A DNA stretch of 64,000 nt from positions 943,336-1,007,335 of the forward strand of contig NZ_CP092900.1 in the NCBI RefSeq assembly GCF_024172705.1, read 5' to 3'. The notes under the pieces were generated by a model. The model saw nothing but the letters and a program-made list of their open reading frames with translations. It was not told the origin of the DNA and searched no databases. The translations under genes were made by a program, and so were the position numbers. Positions 26,335 to 34,967 of this stretch are shown piece after piece (within the stretch, counting starts at the first letter, position 1; the number at the start of each line of letters is the position of its first letter). Source of the DNA: Candidatus Comchoanobacter bicostacola. Lineage in GTDB: Bacteria; Pseudomonadota; Gammaproteobacteria; Comchoanobacterales; Comchoanobacteraceae.

Positions 26335-27941
26335 TATTTAGAAACTAAATCTAATTGCTCTTGATCAACACGCTTAAACAAATGTGAGAAATGTTTAACC
26401 GGCTGCCCATATATCGGCTGAGTCAGTCCAACGGCATCATCCCCAAACCCATCGCTCACTACTGTAGCAAACTCTGGCATAATAGGCGCTAAAACACTTG
26501 TGATATATCTAAACGCGTTCAAGGCTGTTGATGCTACATATACAGCCTTTTCCTCTTCGCCTTGTTTTGCAAGCTGCCAGGGTTTATGCGAGTCAATATA
26601 CTGATTCACTAAATCACAGGCATGCATCGCATGTTTTGTCACTGAAGCAATATTTACTTGCTGATACTCAAGCTCAACCTGCTCTTGTATTTGCATTACA
26701 GTATTTATAAGCTCTTGATCAATCGTGTCTGAAAGGCGTCCTTGGTTAAACTTATGTATAAAACCTTGTGAGCGGCTACACATGTTTGCAAGCTTACCGA
26801 CTAAGTCTGAGTTTACCTTTACCATAAAGTCATTCCAATCAATATCAATATCAGCAACGGTATTAGACAGACGCGCGGCTAGGTAATACCTCAACATATC
26901 TGCAGGCAAATGCGCCATATATTGTTTAGGAGCAACATAGTGTCCTTTAGACTTTGACATCTTTGCCGAAGTTAATGTTAAAAAACCATGCACCTGGATT
27001 CTTTTAGGAGGATTTAAGCCAACTGAATTAAGCACTGATGGCCAAAAAACGCCATGAAAGCATATAATGTCTTTACCGATAAAATGCGTTACCTCATGAT
27101 CATTCCAGGCTTCAAAGGTTTTGCTGGGCTCTGATAGACCTAAATGCTGTGCCAAGGCTGTCACATAGCCAAAAGGTGCATCCATCCATACATAAAAGTA
27201 TTGTGCGTCACGCCCAGGGATTTCAATTCCAAAATAAGGCGCATCACGAGTAATATCCCAGTTTTGTAGACCCGGCTCAAACCACTCACCTAATTTATTA
27301 CGAATTGATGACTGGAGGTGAGCCGTTTCTACCCAAGACTCAACAAAACTTTGTTGGGTTGATAATGCATAAAAAGCATGATTTGTATCTCGCCAAACTG
27401 GCTTTTTGTTCGATAAAATAGACTTAGGATCTTTTAGCGCATCAATTGAATACGTTTTTCCACACACCTCACAATGATCACCATGCTGATCTAAGGCGCC
27501 ACAAAATGGGCAGGTTCCCACCACATACCGGTCAGGCAAAAACATTTGCTCTTGTTCATCATATGCTTGAGAAACTGACTGTGTAACAATCACATTTTCT
27601 TGAACCAACTTATTATATGCATAACTCACAATTTCAGCGTTTAGGTCATCATGCGTTGATGTATAACAATCAAAATTAATATTAAATGCATCAATATCTA
27701 GCTTATGGTCTTTGTAAATATCAGCAATAAGCTGCTCAGGGGCAATCTTTTGTTTCATCGCATTAAGCATAATAGGCGTTCCATGTGCGTCATCCCCACA
27801 TACGAAAACTACTGATTGCTTATTTTGGCGCAAAAAACGCACGTAGATATCAGACTGAACCATCCCTAGCATATGCCCAAGGTGTAATGGGCCATTCGCG
27901 TAAGGCAATGCATATGTCACTAACTTTTTTGTACCACTCAT
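26334..27941 (-). CDS. metG: Methionyl-tRNA synthetase, monomeric form
   Basis: Class I synthetase charging tRNA-Met; the elongator tRNA-Met is encoded at 35712. HIGH motif reads HLGH in YANGPLHLGHMLG; KMSKS is intact (SAKMSKSKGHYV). The zinc knuckle is CPFCGALDQHGDHCEVCG. The anticodon-binding domain contains NFMV-like DWNDFMVKVNSDLVGKLAN and HKPWQLAK. At 535 aa it lacks the C-terminal EMAP-like dimerisation domain of the 677-aa E. coli enzyme, as in many monomeric MetRS. Convergent to nothing; nth follows directly. Confidence 0.96.
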   Translation of the reverse strand: MSGTKKLVTYALPYANGPLHLGHMLGMVQSDIYVRFLRQNKQSVVFVCGDDAHGTPIMLNAMKQKIAPEQLIADIYKDHKLDIDAFNINFDCYTSTHDDLNAEIVSYAYNKLVQENVIVTQSVSQAYDEQEQMFLPDRYVVGTCPFCGALDQHGDHCEVCGKTYSIDALKDPKSILSNKKPVWRDTNHAFYALSTQQSFVESWVETAHLQSSIRNKLGEWFEPGLQNWDITRDAPYFGIEIPGRDAQYFYVWMDAPFGYVTALAQHLGLSEPSKTFEAWNDHEVTHFIGKDIICFHGVFWPSVLNSVGLNPPKRIQVHGFLTLTSAKMSKSKGHYVAPKQYMAHLPADMLRYYLAARLSNTVADIDIDWNDFMVKVNSDLVGKLANMCSRSQGFIHKFNQGRLSDTIDQELINTVMQIQEQVELEYQQVNIASVTKHAMHACDLVNQYIDSHKPWQLAKQGEEEKAVYVASTALNAFRYITSVLAPIMPEFATVVSDGFGDDAVGLTQPIYGQPVKHFSHLFKRVDQEQLDLVSK

Positions 27942-28004
27942 TTAAATGTCTCAAATTGCTAACATTTAAACTACCACACCCTGTGGATATAACAAGCCCA
28001 CAAT

Positions 28005-28027
28005 AAAAAAGAGGCGCATAATGCGCC
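28005..28027 (-). terminator. Intrinsic terminator of the DUF4389 gene
   Basis: Reading the minus strand: stem GGCGCA, loop TTA, stem TGCGCC (28027 to 28013), followed at once by CT and a run of six Ts (complement of 28005-28010). It lies 22 nt after the stop at 28049. Confidence 0.8.
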
Positions 28028-28048
28028 CCTTCCTTGTCGTGGTTAAAA

Positions 28049-28936
28049 TTAATCTTTAAAGATCATTCTTGGGTACTTATCGGTTACCAACAACACTGCA
28101 TAAGATGCAATACGCAAGTAAAAGCGAATCACTGCAGTTTGATAGCGATAAATAAACACTGGTAGCTTACCTGTCAATAAGATTGATACAAAGGTAACTG
28201 GAACCAACAAGAACGCAACCATTAATGTGACTAAGTATACAAACAGATATGGCAATACCAAAATCCATTTAACCAGTGGCATAAATCGGTTTAAACGCTC
28301 CATCTTAGGATCTGGCAAAGCCAGAGATATTTCACTGTCTTTTGATTCCAATGCTGGCGCCCTATCCGTCAGAAATAGCGTATAGCAATACACTCTTAAG
28401 ACAAATGACTGTAATGACTGATTCCAAGCAAACCACCAATCTGGATACTTTTTACGGAATAACAAGGTCATAGCAACAGCTATATTTACCACATAAAAGA
28501 ACCATAGGCTAAAGGCCACAAATGGGACTAGCAAGAAATAACTCAGTAAGCCAAATGCTACATCTGATAGACTCATTTCATGTCCTAATACTCCAATGCT
28601 TCTATCATAACCAGCCTCAGCAAAAGCCTGATTAAATGAGGCCTTCATGCTCACAACCAATGAGAACCAATCATGGTATTCTGCCTCAGCTAGAACAGGT
28701 GTTCGCATACGTCCACCTCTAGAACTAGATCGAACTTCTTGCTTTGCATCCATATCACTTACATATGACATAGTCTGCGCACCAGTATCAAACAAACGTT
28801 TTGTGCTTATACCAGGGTTTGGGAATATCATTAAAAACATAATCATTACAATTGGTAATGCCAATAACGGTCTTAACAAAACTGTAAATCGACTATGTAT
28901 TTTCTGATACGGGATATCTACTTTAACTTCACTCAC
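28049..28936 (-). CDS. DUF4389 membrane protein (two copies of the domain)
   Basis: About 295 aa. Two DUF4389-like halves: residues about 15-200 (HSRFTVLLRPLLALPIVMIM, then FAWNQSLQSFVLRVYCYTLFLTDRAP) and about 215-295 (RFMPLVKWILVLPYLFVYLV, then YRYQTAVIRFYLRIASYAVLLVTDKYP). About six transmembrane segments. GGAGG with eight-base spacing selects a GTG at 28936; an ATG 15 nt upstream overlaps that ribosome site and lacks its own. A large polar loop between segments 1 and 2 is not usual in the family. Function unknown. Monocistronic with its own terminator. Confidence 0.7.
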   Translation of the reverse strand: MSEVKVDIPYQKIHSRFTVLLRPLLALPIVMIMFLMIFPNPGISTKRLFDTGAQTMSYVSDMDAKQEVRSSSRGGRMRTPVLAEAEYHDWFSLVVSMKASFNQAFAEAGYDRSIGVLGHEMSLSDVAFGLLSYFLLVPFVAFSLWFFYVVNIAVAMTLLFRKKYPDWWFAWNQSLQSFVLRVYCYTLFLTDRAPALESKDSEISLALPDPKMERLNRFMPLVKWILVLPYLFVYLVTLMVAFLLVPVTFVSILLTGKLPVFIYRYQTAVIRFYLRIASYAVLLVTDKYPRMIFKD

Positions 28937-29100
28937 TTTAGTTTCCTCCATTTAACTAAGCAGCTTTATGCTATGCAATATTAACTTGTCAGATTTTTTT
29001 TAATTTTTTTTAAAAAACCTTCTAACACGTTAAAATAACCTCTATTTATTGCAACTCTAAATTCATTTGTGTTAGTTTAATCATTGAGCATATCAATGGA

Positions 29101-31881
29101 ATGACTAACATGCCCTACTCAAACTTTGCTGATGGACTTCTATCACCGGGACATAGGAATACTCAGCAAGAATGGATAGAAAAAACGGCCTCATCACTCA
29201 AAGCAATTGCTGCTGAAATAACTGGGCACCCCCTAGCATTATTAGACAGCAATACACCCTGGTTAGAATTTTTATCACAAACCAGTGCTGCCTCAGACCC
29301 TTTTGCGCATTACGAAAAAGCAGAAAAACATAGCTCTAGAGATAAGAATATTTATGCTTCAGTGCCAACAGGTGAAGAAAAAAAGCTTCGACTAGCCATG
29401 AAGAGCGAACTAACCACAGGTCTAGCTGCATATTTAAAAGCATTTGAAACAGACCCCAGCGTCTGCAGTCCTCCAGCATTGGTGTTATATTTTGACTTTA
29501 TAGCACAAGGCGTCAGCATTGAAAGCGCTGCATTAGAATTACTCCCCCTTGCTCAACAAGAAAAGCTCAATGGGTTAAAAATAGCACATACTAAAATGAC
29601 CCACTCGGGTTTGTCTAGACTTCCCGGCAGACAACATGCCAGCTTTGTATTGGCACACCTAGGTAAACTGGATGCAATGGAGATATGTGCCTTATTCACC
29701 CATATGGTTACTGCCAAGCAATCAAGTTTCATTGCTGCAGCTAAACGACATAAAAACCTAATTTCAGAAGGCATTCAGACACTTGCCGGCCACCAAGGTC
29801 ATGAACTTATTATAAAAGAGATAATGTATGACGCTTTAAACGCATCATTGATTGCCGTTATACACAAGGAATGTACTGATCGCATCCAAAAACATGACAT
29901 CTCCTCCATAAAAGATCTCCTGCCTTCTGGTGTGTTTAAAAAAGTTGAAAGCCTACTGAGAAAAAAATCTTTAGACGCCCCTAAAACACAGATACAATTA
30001 CGCGAACTCATTCAAGAAAATCTTCTAGAAGTTATAGAGTGCTCAGGCACCTTTTCACTACTTAACAGCACCCCTGAAGAGGCTTTAACTAGCCACATTG
30101 ATATACAACCTGTCGTAGAGTATGTAAGCGCTGTTATTAAAGACAACCTCAAAATAGGAAACCCCATTCATTTAAAAGAGCTTGAATTAGATACTTATGT
30201 CCTCGACGAAGAAACGTGCCGCATCGATACTGAAAAACTGAATGTAGATATTAGTAGCACACTATTTGAGCTTTTTGAGTCTCAGAAGAAGTGGCATAAT
30301 AAGCGTTTAACACATAGCAAAGCACTAGCGATTAACCCCTACCAATGGGCCCAAACCTTGAACTGTATTAGTGCAATTGCACAGTTCCCTGAATTCCCAT
30401 TCATACAAACACCGCAAAGCACTTTAATTGAAGAAGGAAAAGATAACATCATACAATTAGATCCTAGTTTTATCAGAGATCCTAAACTGAGGGCCCGCAT
30501 CACAGATTATATTCGAGCAACTGAACATACAATTTCAGGCAACGGGATCAATAATGCACAGCTTTTATTTGTAGGGTCAGAGTGTATTATTTCTGGTGAA
30601 CGTGCCAGCTTACGCCTACCTAGAGCAAGAAAGCACCTGGGAGTCCTGCGTGCGGCTGCAGTCGATTACTTCTTCAAAACAACCGCTCCGTTACAGCATA
30701 CAACCCAGTCACGCAAGATCGATAAGCTAACCTCTCTCATAGACACCCTTGTTTCAGCTCAGTCTGGAATCAGTGATAAAGGCCATCAATCCTGGGTAAG
30801 AGACCTGTTTTTCACACCCTATCACAGATCTACAGCCCTTTGGAAAAACCGGGCTGCATATGCGCATATTGACCAAATGTATGGACAGGTCTCACGTTTT
30901 TTTGAAGACAACAAATTTAATGAAAGTGAACAACGCGCAACTATTGCCTCTTTAGCCTACCTCCATCCAGAAGCAATAACCTGGGGGCTAACTAAATCAA
31001 AAGACCCTGTGCTTAAGCAACTACATGGCGTAATTGAGCCATTTTTACGTTGCTCATATGCAGATATGGTGCCTTCATGGAGCACCCAGGTAGAGTCTGC
31101 ATATGATTTAGTTCCTGCTGAGTCTAGAGGTAGCATAGGAAGCTGTCTTACTGCAATACATCGAAAATCTAACATCACATCCAATGACTTTTACCTGTGG
31201 CAAACTAGCAAAGAGCATATCGGCAAAAAAGTGAGCGAGCTTAAATCTGGCGACTGTATCCTGATCAATAAAAAACTACTAGAGCTAACTCGGGATCCTA
31301 TAATCAAAGGAAAAGTCATTCTAACTGGCATAAATAAGATCACCAATAAAAAAATGACTCAGTGTATAGATAAAGAAACAACCTTAAAAGACGAGCCCTG
31401 TCCTGGGCTCATTCATTGGACATTACCCACTAGAGAAATAGCTAGTAATTATTGCCAACATTTAGCAGAGCATCTTGATGCTTCAAGCTTAAACCCCTGC
31501 TTTCATCTTCTAGCTACATCTGTTTTAGATCCACTCAAAGCTTATCTATTTAACAAAATAAATACTTTTAGAAACGCTGACCAATGTTCTATCCGCTCCA
31601 CGTTTACTAAAACTTTAGACGCTATGTGGAATCACTCTACTTTTGCTTATACTGAAAAAACCGGCATAATAGATGCATACAGAGAGAGCCCAAGAAGTCT
31701 TAACCACACCCTTAGTGAAGCTCTTGAAGCACAGCGTTTATATAGCGGAGAAATAACAGTCAGAGCAGCAACGCCTCCCCCACGCTCTACCCAAACGAAG
31801 GTTACGCCAGGATCTTGCTCACAATACTTATCCGATGTTAGGGCAGACATAGGCCATACACGGCGCACCCTAAACTTCTAG
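29101..31881 (+). CDS. 926-aa soluble protein of unknown family
   Basis: I recognise no domain. There is no signal peptide and no transmembrane segment; composition is mixed helical with conserved-looking cores, such as FVLAHLGKLDAMEICALFTHMV (about residue 180) and GSECIISGERASLRLPRARKHLGVL (about 500). The last 70 residues are polar and basic (PPPRSTQTKVTPGS, TRRTLNF). It starts at ATG 29101; ATG 29110, with GGA nine bases upstream, is equally possible. Stand-alone gene with AT-rich sequence upstream, ending 12 nt inside epmA on the other strand. Its size, isolation and lack of family are typical of effectors or other lineage-specific proteins, but this is inference. Confidence 0.75.
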   Translation: MTNMPYSNFADGLLSPGHRNTQQEWIEKTASSLKAIAAEITGHPLALLDSNTPWLEFLSQTSAASDPFAHYEKAEKHSSRDKNIYASVPTGEEKKLRLAMKSELTTGLAAYLKAFETDPSVCSPPALVLYFDFIAQGVSIESAALELLPLAQQEKLNGLKIAHTKMTHSGLSRLPGRQHASFVLAHLGKLDAMEICALFTHMVTAKQSSFIAAAKRHKNLISEGIQTLAGHQGHELIIKEIMYDALNASLIAVIHKECTDRIQKHDISSIKDLLPSGVFKKVESLLRKKSLDAPKTQIQLRELIQENLLEVIECSGTFSLLNSTPEEALTSHIDIQPVVEYVSAVIKDNLKIGNPIHLKELELDTYVLDEETCRIDTEKLNVDISSTLFELFESQKKWHNKRLTHSKALAINPYQWAQTLNCISAIAQFPEFPFIQTPQSTLIEEGKDNIIQLDPSFIRDPKLRARITDYIRATEHTISGNGINNAQLLFVGSECIISGERASLRLPRARKHLGVLRAAAVDYFFKTTAPLQHTTQSRKIDKLTSLIDTLVSAQSGISDKGHQSWVRDLFFTPYHRSTALWKNRAAYAHIDQMYGQVSRFFEDNKFNESEQRATIASLAYLHPEAITWGLTKSKDPVLKQLHGVIEPFLRCSYADMVPSWSTQVESAYDLVPAESRGSIGSCLTAIHRKSNITSNDFYLWQTSKEHIGKKVSELKSGDCILINKKLLELTRDPIIKGKVILTGINKITNKKMTQCIDKETTLKDEPCPGLIHWTLPTREIASNYCQHLAEHLDASSLNPCFHLLATSVLDPLKAYLFNKINTFRNADQCSIRSTFTKTLDAMWNHSTFAYTEKTGIIDAYRESPRSLNHTLSEALEAQRLYSGEITVRAATPPPRSTQTKVTPGSCSQYLSDVRADIGHTRRTLNF

Positions 31882-32769
31882 CGACAAACAATCATGTCGC
31901 AGCGCGAACAGTCTATCGATACCAAAAGATACGCCTGAGCAGTCAGGCAGACATTTAATATCGTCAAATGATACAACCTGACTTTTCTTAATCTTGGTGG
32001 TTTTAAGCAATTCAGTAAAACGATCTTCTAACCCTTCTTCTGTCAGCTCATGATAGCCATTTGCTACTTCACATCCATCAATATAAATCTCAAAGCGCTG
32101 TGCGTGCGGATAGGGCGACTCAGCTATCTTAGCCAAAGCTGCTTGCTCTACCGGGAATTTAGAAACCACATGGATGCCAGAAGAAAAGGTAGGCTCTACT
32201 TTATTGACCCAGATTAAATCTAGCCAGCCATTGATCTGATCTGAATTAACGAGACCATCAAAAACAATCTGCTCCTGAATACAATACTGCTCAAGACCAG
32301 AGATTGACGCTTGATGAATATTCATCCCGCAAATATCTTGGTATAAGTCTGGGATGTCATGATAAAAAACGGGTTGCTTGAAACCCAGTGTGCCCAAAAA
32401 TGAAACACATTCTTCAATAAGGGCGCGATCATCAAAGCCAACGCGATACCATTCTAACATGGTAAATGCTGGCTTATGCCAACGTGCATTTAAATCATCT
32501 CTAAAGACCGTACCTAAGTAGTAGATATCACCAGATCCTTGACAGAGCAAACGTTTCATCTCCCACTCTGGAGATGTATGTAAAAAAGAAACACCCTGTG
32601 CTACGGTTTCTATCTTAAGCGCATCCACTCCAGCGTCAGGAACTCGGTGGCTCATTATTGGGTTTGTGATAACCTCTAAGATATCCTTGCCTTGCATAAA
32701 GCTACGTATCGCTTGCAGGAACTCAGACTTTTTTCTAAGGATGGTTGAGGAACTAGGCTCTGGAGACAT
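31870..32769 (-). CDS. epmA: EF-P--(R)-beta-lysine ligase EpmA
   Basis: Lysyl-tRNA synthetase paralogue without an anticodon domain; attaches beta-lysine to the conserved lysine of EF-P. Class II motifs: motif 2 region TVFRDDLNARWHKPAFTMLEWYR, motif 3 CSGVSFGIDRLFAL, plus TSPEWEMKRLLCQGSGDIYYLG and CEVANGYHELTEE. 299 aa from ATG 32769 with AGGTGA upstream; the enzyme starts directly at the catalytic domain. Located directly downstream of its substrate gene efp (17 nt overlap). EpmB, which makes beta-lysine, is not in the window. Confidence 0.95.
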   Translation of the reverse strand: MSPEPSSSTILRKKSEFLQAIRSFMQGKDILEVITNPIMSHRVPDAGVDALKIETVAQGVSFLHTSPEWEMKRLLCQGSGDIYYLGTVFRDDLNARWHKPAFTMLEWYRVGFDDRALIEECVSFLGTLGFKQPVFYHDIPDLYQDICGMNIHQASISGLEQYCIQEQIVFDGLVNSDQINGWLDLIWVNKVEPTFSSGIHVVSKFPVEQAALAKIAESPYPHAQRFEIYIDGCEVANGYHELTEEGLEDRFTELLKTTKIKKSQVVSFDDIKCLPDCSGVSFGIDRLFALRHDCLSLEV

Positions 32770-33310
32770 ACTCACCTGATCGGGTGTCAATTTTTATTTT
32801 TTCACCTTGTTCAATAAACAAAGGAACTTTAATCTCATGCCCTGTTTCCAAAACAGCTACCTTAGTACCACCGCTAACTGTATCACCTTTAGCATTCGGT
32901 GCACATTCAGAAATATCAAGCTCAACAAAAGTTTGAGGTACTACAGAAAGCACCTTACCCTGCCAAACAACAATTGTTGCTACAGCACCGTCAACCAACC
33001 AACGCTTAGCCTCTTTCATTTGATCTGAGGTAACGGTTAATTGATCAAACGTTGTATCGTCCATGAAGTGCCAGCCCTCATGATCTGCATATAACATACG
33101 CATATCAGACTCATGAACATCTGCCAGATCTACAGAGGCACCTGATGGATAGGTTTTAGTAACAACACGTCCAGTCACCATGTTTCTCGCCTTTATTCGG
33201 TTAAAGGCCTGGCCTTTTCCTGGCTTTACATGCTCATTATCTAGAACCTCTGCCGGACTCCCATCCAGCATGAACTTAGCACCCGACCTTATGTTACCTA
33301 CGCTACTCAT
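32753..33310 (-). CDS. efp: Elongation factor P
   Basis: Rescues ribosomes stalled at polyproline. 185 aa with three OB-like domains: KOW-like N-terminus (AKFMLDGSPAEVLDNEHV), the loop KPGKGQAF with the modified residue K32, middle domain WHFMDDTTFDQL, and the C-terminal signature KVPLFIEQGEKIKIDTRSGEYVSR. EpmA next door is expected to beta-lysylate K32. Its ATG is one base after the TAA of the upstream IQ-motif protein, so the two are probably translationally coupled. Confidence 0.97.
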   Translation of the reverse strand: MSSVGNIRSGAKFMLDGSPAEVLDNEHVKPGKGQAFNRIKARNMVTGRVVTKTYPSGASVDLADVHESDMRMLYADHEGWHFMDDTTFDQLTVTSDQMKEAKRWLVDGAVATIVVWQGKVLSVVPQTFVELDISECAPNAKGDTVSGGTKVAVLETGHEIKVPLFIEQGEKIKIDTRSGEYVSRA

Positions 33311-33311
33311 T

Positions 33312-33986
33312 TTACGGCTTTATGGGGCTGACGTTAGCCGCGACTTGTGCCCAGCTCGGAGCCGTTTGTTTCTTTGATGATGCTGCAATAGGCTCTTCTG
33401 TAGCTGTTAAAGCGGTAGCGTCATTGTTTATTGGTGACACAAGCTCGGCAGAAACTAGAGAAGATTCGAGCCCTTTAAGACCAGGCCCTGCCTCAACGAC
33501 AGCTTTCACTCTCAATACATTCTGTATTCCTTCCTTTAGATTGCTTAGTGCCTTTTCTAGTCTAAGGCCTGCACCTTCCTTTCTAGCCAGATACCCTCTA
33601 AACACTGACTGAATCACTGTTGCTGCTGCCTCTTCTTTTGCTGCTACCTCTTCTTTTGCTGCTACCTTTTCTTTAGGCTCTGTCGCTATATTCTTACGAC
33701 TTCCGCCTGCTGTCTGAGCTATTATTTCAGGCTCCGCATTTGTGGCTAGCTGGTAAATAGTGTAAGAAACTGTGAAAGCAACAAATAATCCAGCAAGGAT
33801 ATTGGCCCATGGCGCCATCGCTAATGCTGCCACAATTTTTCCAGCATAAGCAGCTAGAGCAGATCCAAACCCTGTGAATAACCCAGGAAGCGCAGCAAAA
33901 AATGATGCTACATAAGCATAAGCTTGCGCTGCATAAACCGAAACTGAGCTCCAAATCCCTAATGCTGTACTTGTTACTATATTCAT
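33312..33986 (-). CDS. Membrane protein with a eukaryotic-type IQ (calmodulin-binding) motif
   Basis: 224 aa from the ATG at 33986, which has GGAG eight bases upstream and a plausible promoter behind it. Residues 1-80 are hydrophobic, Ala/Tyr/Phe-rich, probably three membrane passes. Residues 105-122 are three KE(E/K)(V/A)AA repeats forming a charged helix. It runs into VIQSVFRGYLARKE, a full match to the IQ consensus IQxxxRGxxxR (I125, Q126, R130, G131, R135). A second helix (LEKALSNLKEGIQNVLRVK) and a disordered 60-residue tail follow. The IQ motif is the classic calmodulin site of eukaryotic proteins. The gene is one base upstream of efp. Family not recognised; a host-facing role is inferred. 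Confidence 0.75.
   Translation of the reverse strand: MNIVTSTALGIWSSVSVYAAQAYAYVASFFAALPGLFTGFGSALAAYAGKIVAALAMAPWANILAGLFVAFTVSYTIYQLATNAEPEIIAQTAGGSRKNIATEPKEKVAAKEEVAAKEEAAATVIQSVFRGYLARKEGAGLRLEKALSNLKEGIQNVLRVKAVVEAGPGLKGLESSLVSAELVSPINNDATALTATEEPIAASSKKQTAPSWAQVAANVSPIKP
33622..33675 (-). repeat. Three 18-bp tandem repeats encoding KEEVAA units
   Basis: Copies at 33622-33639, 33640-33657 and 33658-33675 differ by one to three bases and encode KEEAAA, KEEVAA and KEKVAA directly before the IQ motif of the membrane protein. They probably extend a single alpha helix. Confidence 0.85.
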
Positions 33987-34018
33987 CACACTGTCTCCAA
34001 ATAAAATGTTGCCCTTTA

Positions 34019-34048
34019 AAAATACCACCTATAAGCACTACGCTTCAA
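34019..34048 (-). promoter_or_regulatory. Candidate promoter of the IQ-protein-efp-epmA unit
   Basis: On the minus strand TTGAAG (34048-34043) and TATTTT (34024-34019) are 18 nt apart. The expected start near 34012 leaves a 26-nt leader before the ATG at 33986 and argues against the longer GTG start at 34028, which would overlap the promoter. Confidence 0.4.
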
Positions 34049-34128
34049 ACAAAATTCTTAATAAATAAAAAAACCCCTATTTATTATCAGCCAACTGTTA
34101 ATGCCCTCTGATGTTTATAGTATGCGTT

Positions 34129-34175
34129 TACTACACGCAGATTAGTGTTTACTTTCCATTTGAGTGCGTGTAGTA
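34129..34175. repeat. Perfect 11-bp inverted repeat upstream of tRNA-Ile2
   Basis: TACTACACGCA at 34129-34139 and its exact reverse complement TGCGTGTAGTA at 34165-34175 flank 25 nt. The right arm covers the putative -10 box of the tRNA promoter, so the pair could be an operator, or a remnant of an element end next to a tRNA gene. Confidence 0.6.
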
Positions 34176-34176
34176 T
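34148..34176 (+). promoter_or_regulatory. Candidate promoter of tRNA-Ile2
   Basis: TTTACT (34148-34153), 17-nt spacer, TAGTAT (34171-34176), then 14 nt to the tRNA 5' end. Both boxes are moderate matches to the sigma70 consensus. Confidence 0.4.
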
Positions 34177-34190
34177 TGTTACAAGCTTTA

Positions 34191-34264
<74 letters not shown>

Positions 34265-34283
34265 TTAATACAACGCTGAGTTT

Positions 34284-34967
34284 ATGATTCACTTATATTC
34301 TGCACTCGGGAACATTATTGTACTCTTCCCTGCCCTGCCTCCACTCAAAAAACACACAGCTATCATTAAAGCGCTACTATCTAAAGCCTACTTTGATCAA
34401 ATTATTTACTATGAGCGTACAAACAAGCAATGTAATACCATCATCCAAAATCGTGATGGATCCTACGCTCAGCAGTGTGGTAATGGGCTAAGAGCGCTAG
34501 CTCACCATCTTCGCCAACCCCGTTTAGATATTGTTATTAACAACAACGCCTATTTAGCCCTCCAAGAAGATGGGTGCTATTGGGTAGATATGGGCGCCCC
34601 AAGCTTTGTTAAACAATTGAATGATCTATTTGAGGTGTCTCTGGGTAATAACCACATAATCTCACTTTCCCCTACGCGTGAAGACCTAATCAAGCAGTGG
34701 TCTCAAACGCATAATATTAGCTTTGTACAGCAAGTCACTCAGAATACGTTTAAGATTAAAACCTATGAGCGAGGATGTGGATGGACGGCCTGCTGTGCAA
34801 GCGCATCAACAGCTGCAAGCATTGCCCTGTATAAACTAAGCCCACAACACATATGGCACGCCTTGCACGATGAGGGCACCCTCAACATCCACAAGCAAAA
34901 CAGACAGTGGCTGCAAACAGGCCCTGTTGAGCATCAAAAAATTATATGTCGGACCGAAGATATTTAA
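34284..34967 (+). CDS. dapF: Diaminopimelate epimerase, shortened and divergent
   Basis: DapF makes meso-diaminopimelate for peptidoglycan and lysine. Both catalytic cysteines can be placed: C65 in NRDGSYAQQCGNGLRAL and C171 in ERGCGWTACCASAS. N10 in SALGNIIV corresponds to the substrate-binding HGLGNDF region. The protein is 227 aa against about 274, with a shortened first half, and the second signature has diverged (usual GVGETLACGTGA). Activity is possible but not certain. Starts at ATG 34284, 19 nt after tRNA-Ile2; ends overlapping a convergent small gene by 26 nt. Confidence 0.78.
   Translation: MIHLYSALGNIIVLFPALPPLKKHTAIIKALLSKAYFDQIIYYERTNKQCNTIIQNRDGSYAQQCGNGLRALAHHLRQPRLDIVINNNAYLALQEDGCYWVDMGAPSFVKQLNDLFEVSLGNNHIISLSPTREDLIKQWSQTHNISFVQQVTQNTFKIKTYERGCGWTACCASASTAASIALYKLSPQHIWHALHDEGTLNIHKQNRQWLQTGPVEHQKIICRTEDI

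Noticed and set aside
34060..34085. AATAAATA...TATTTATT hairpin as a terminator
   Set aside because: The stem is only A-T pairs and lies upstream of the IQ gene and tRNA, where no transcript needs to end.
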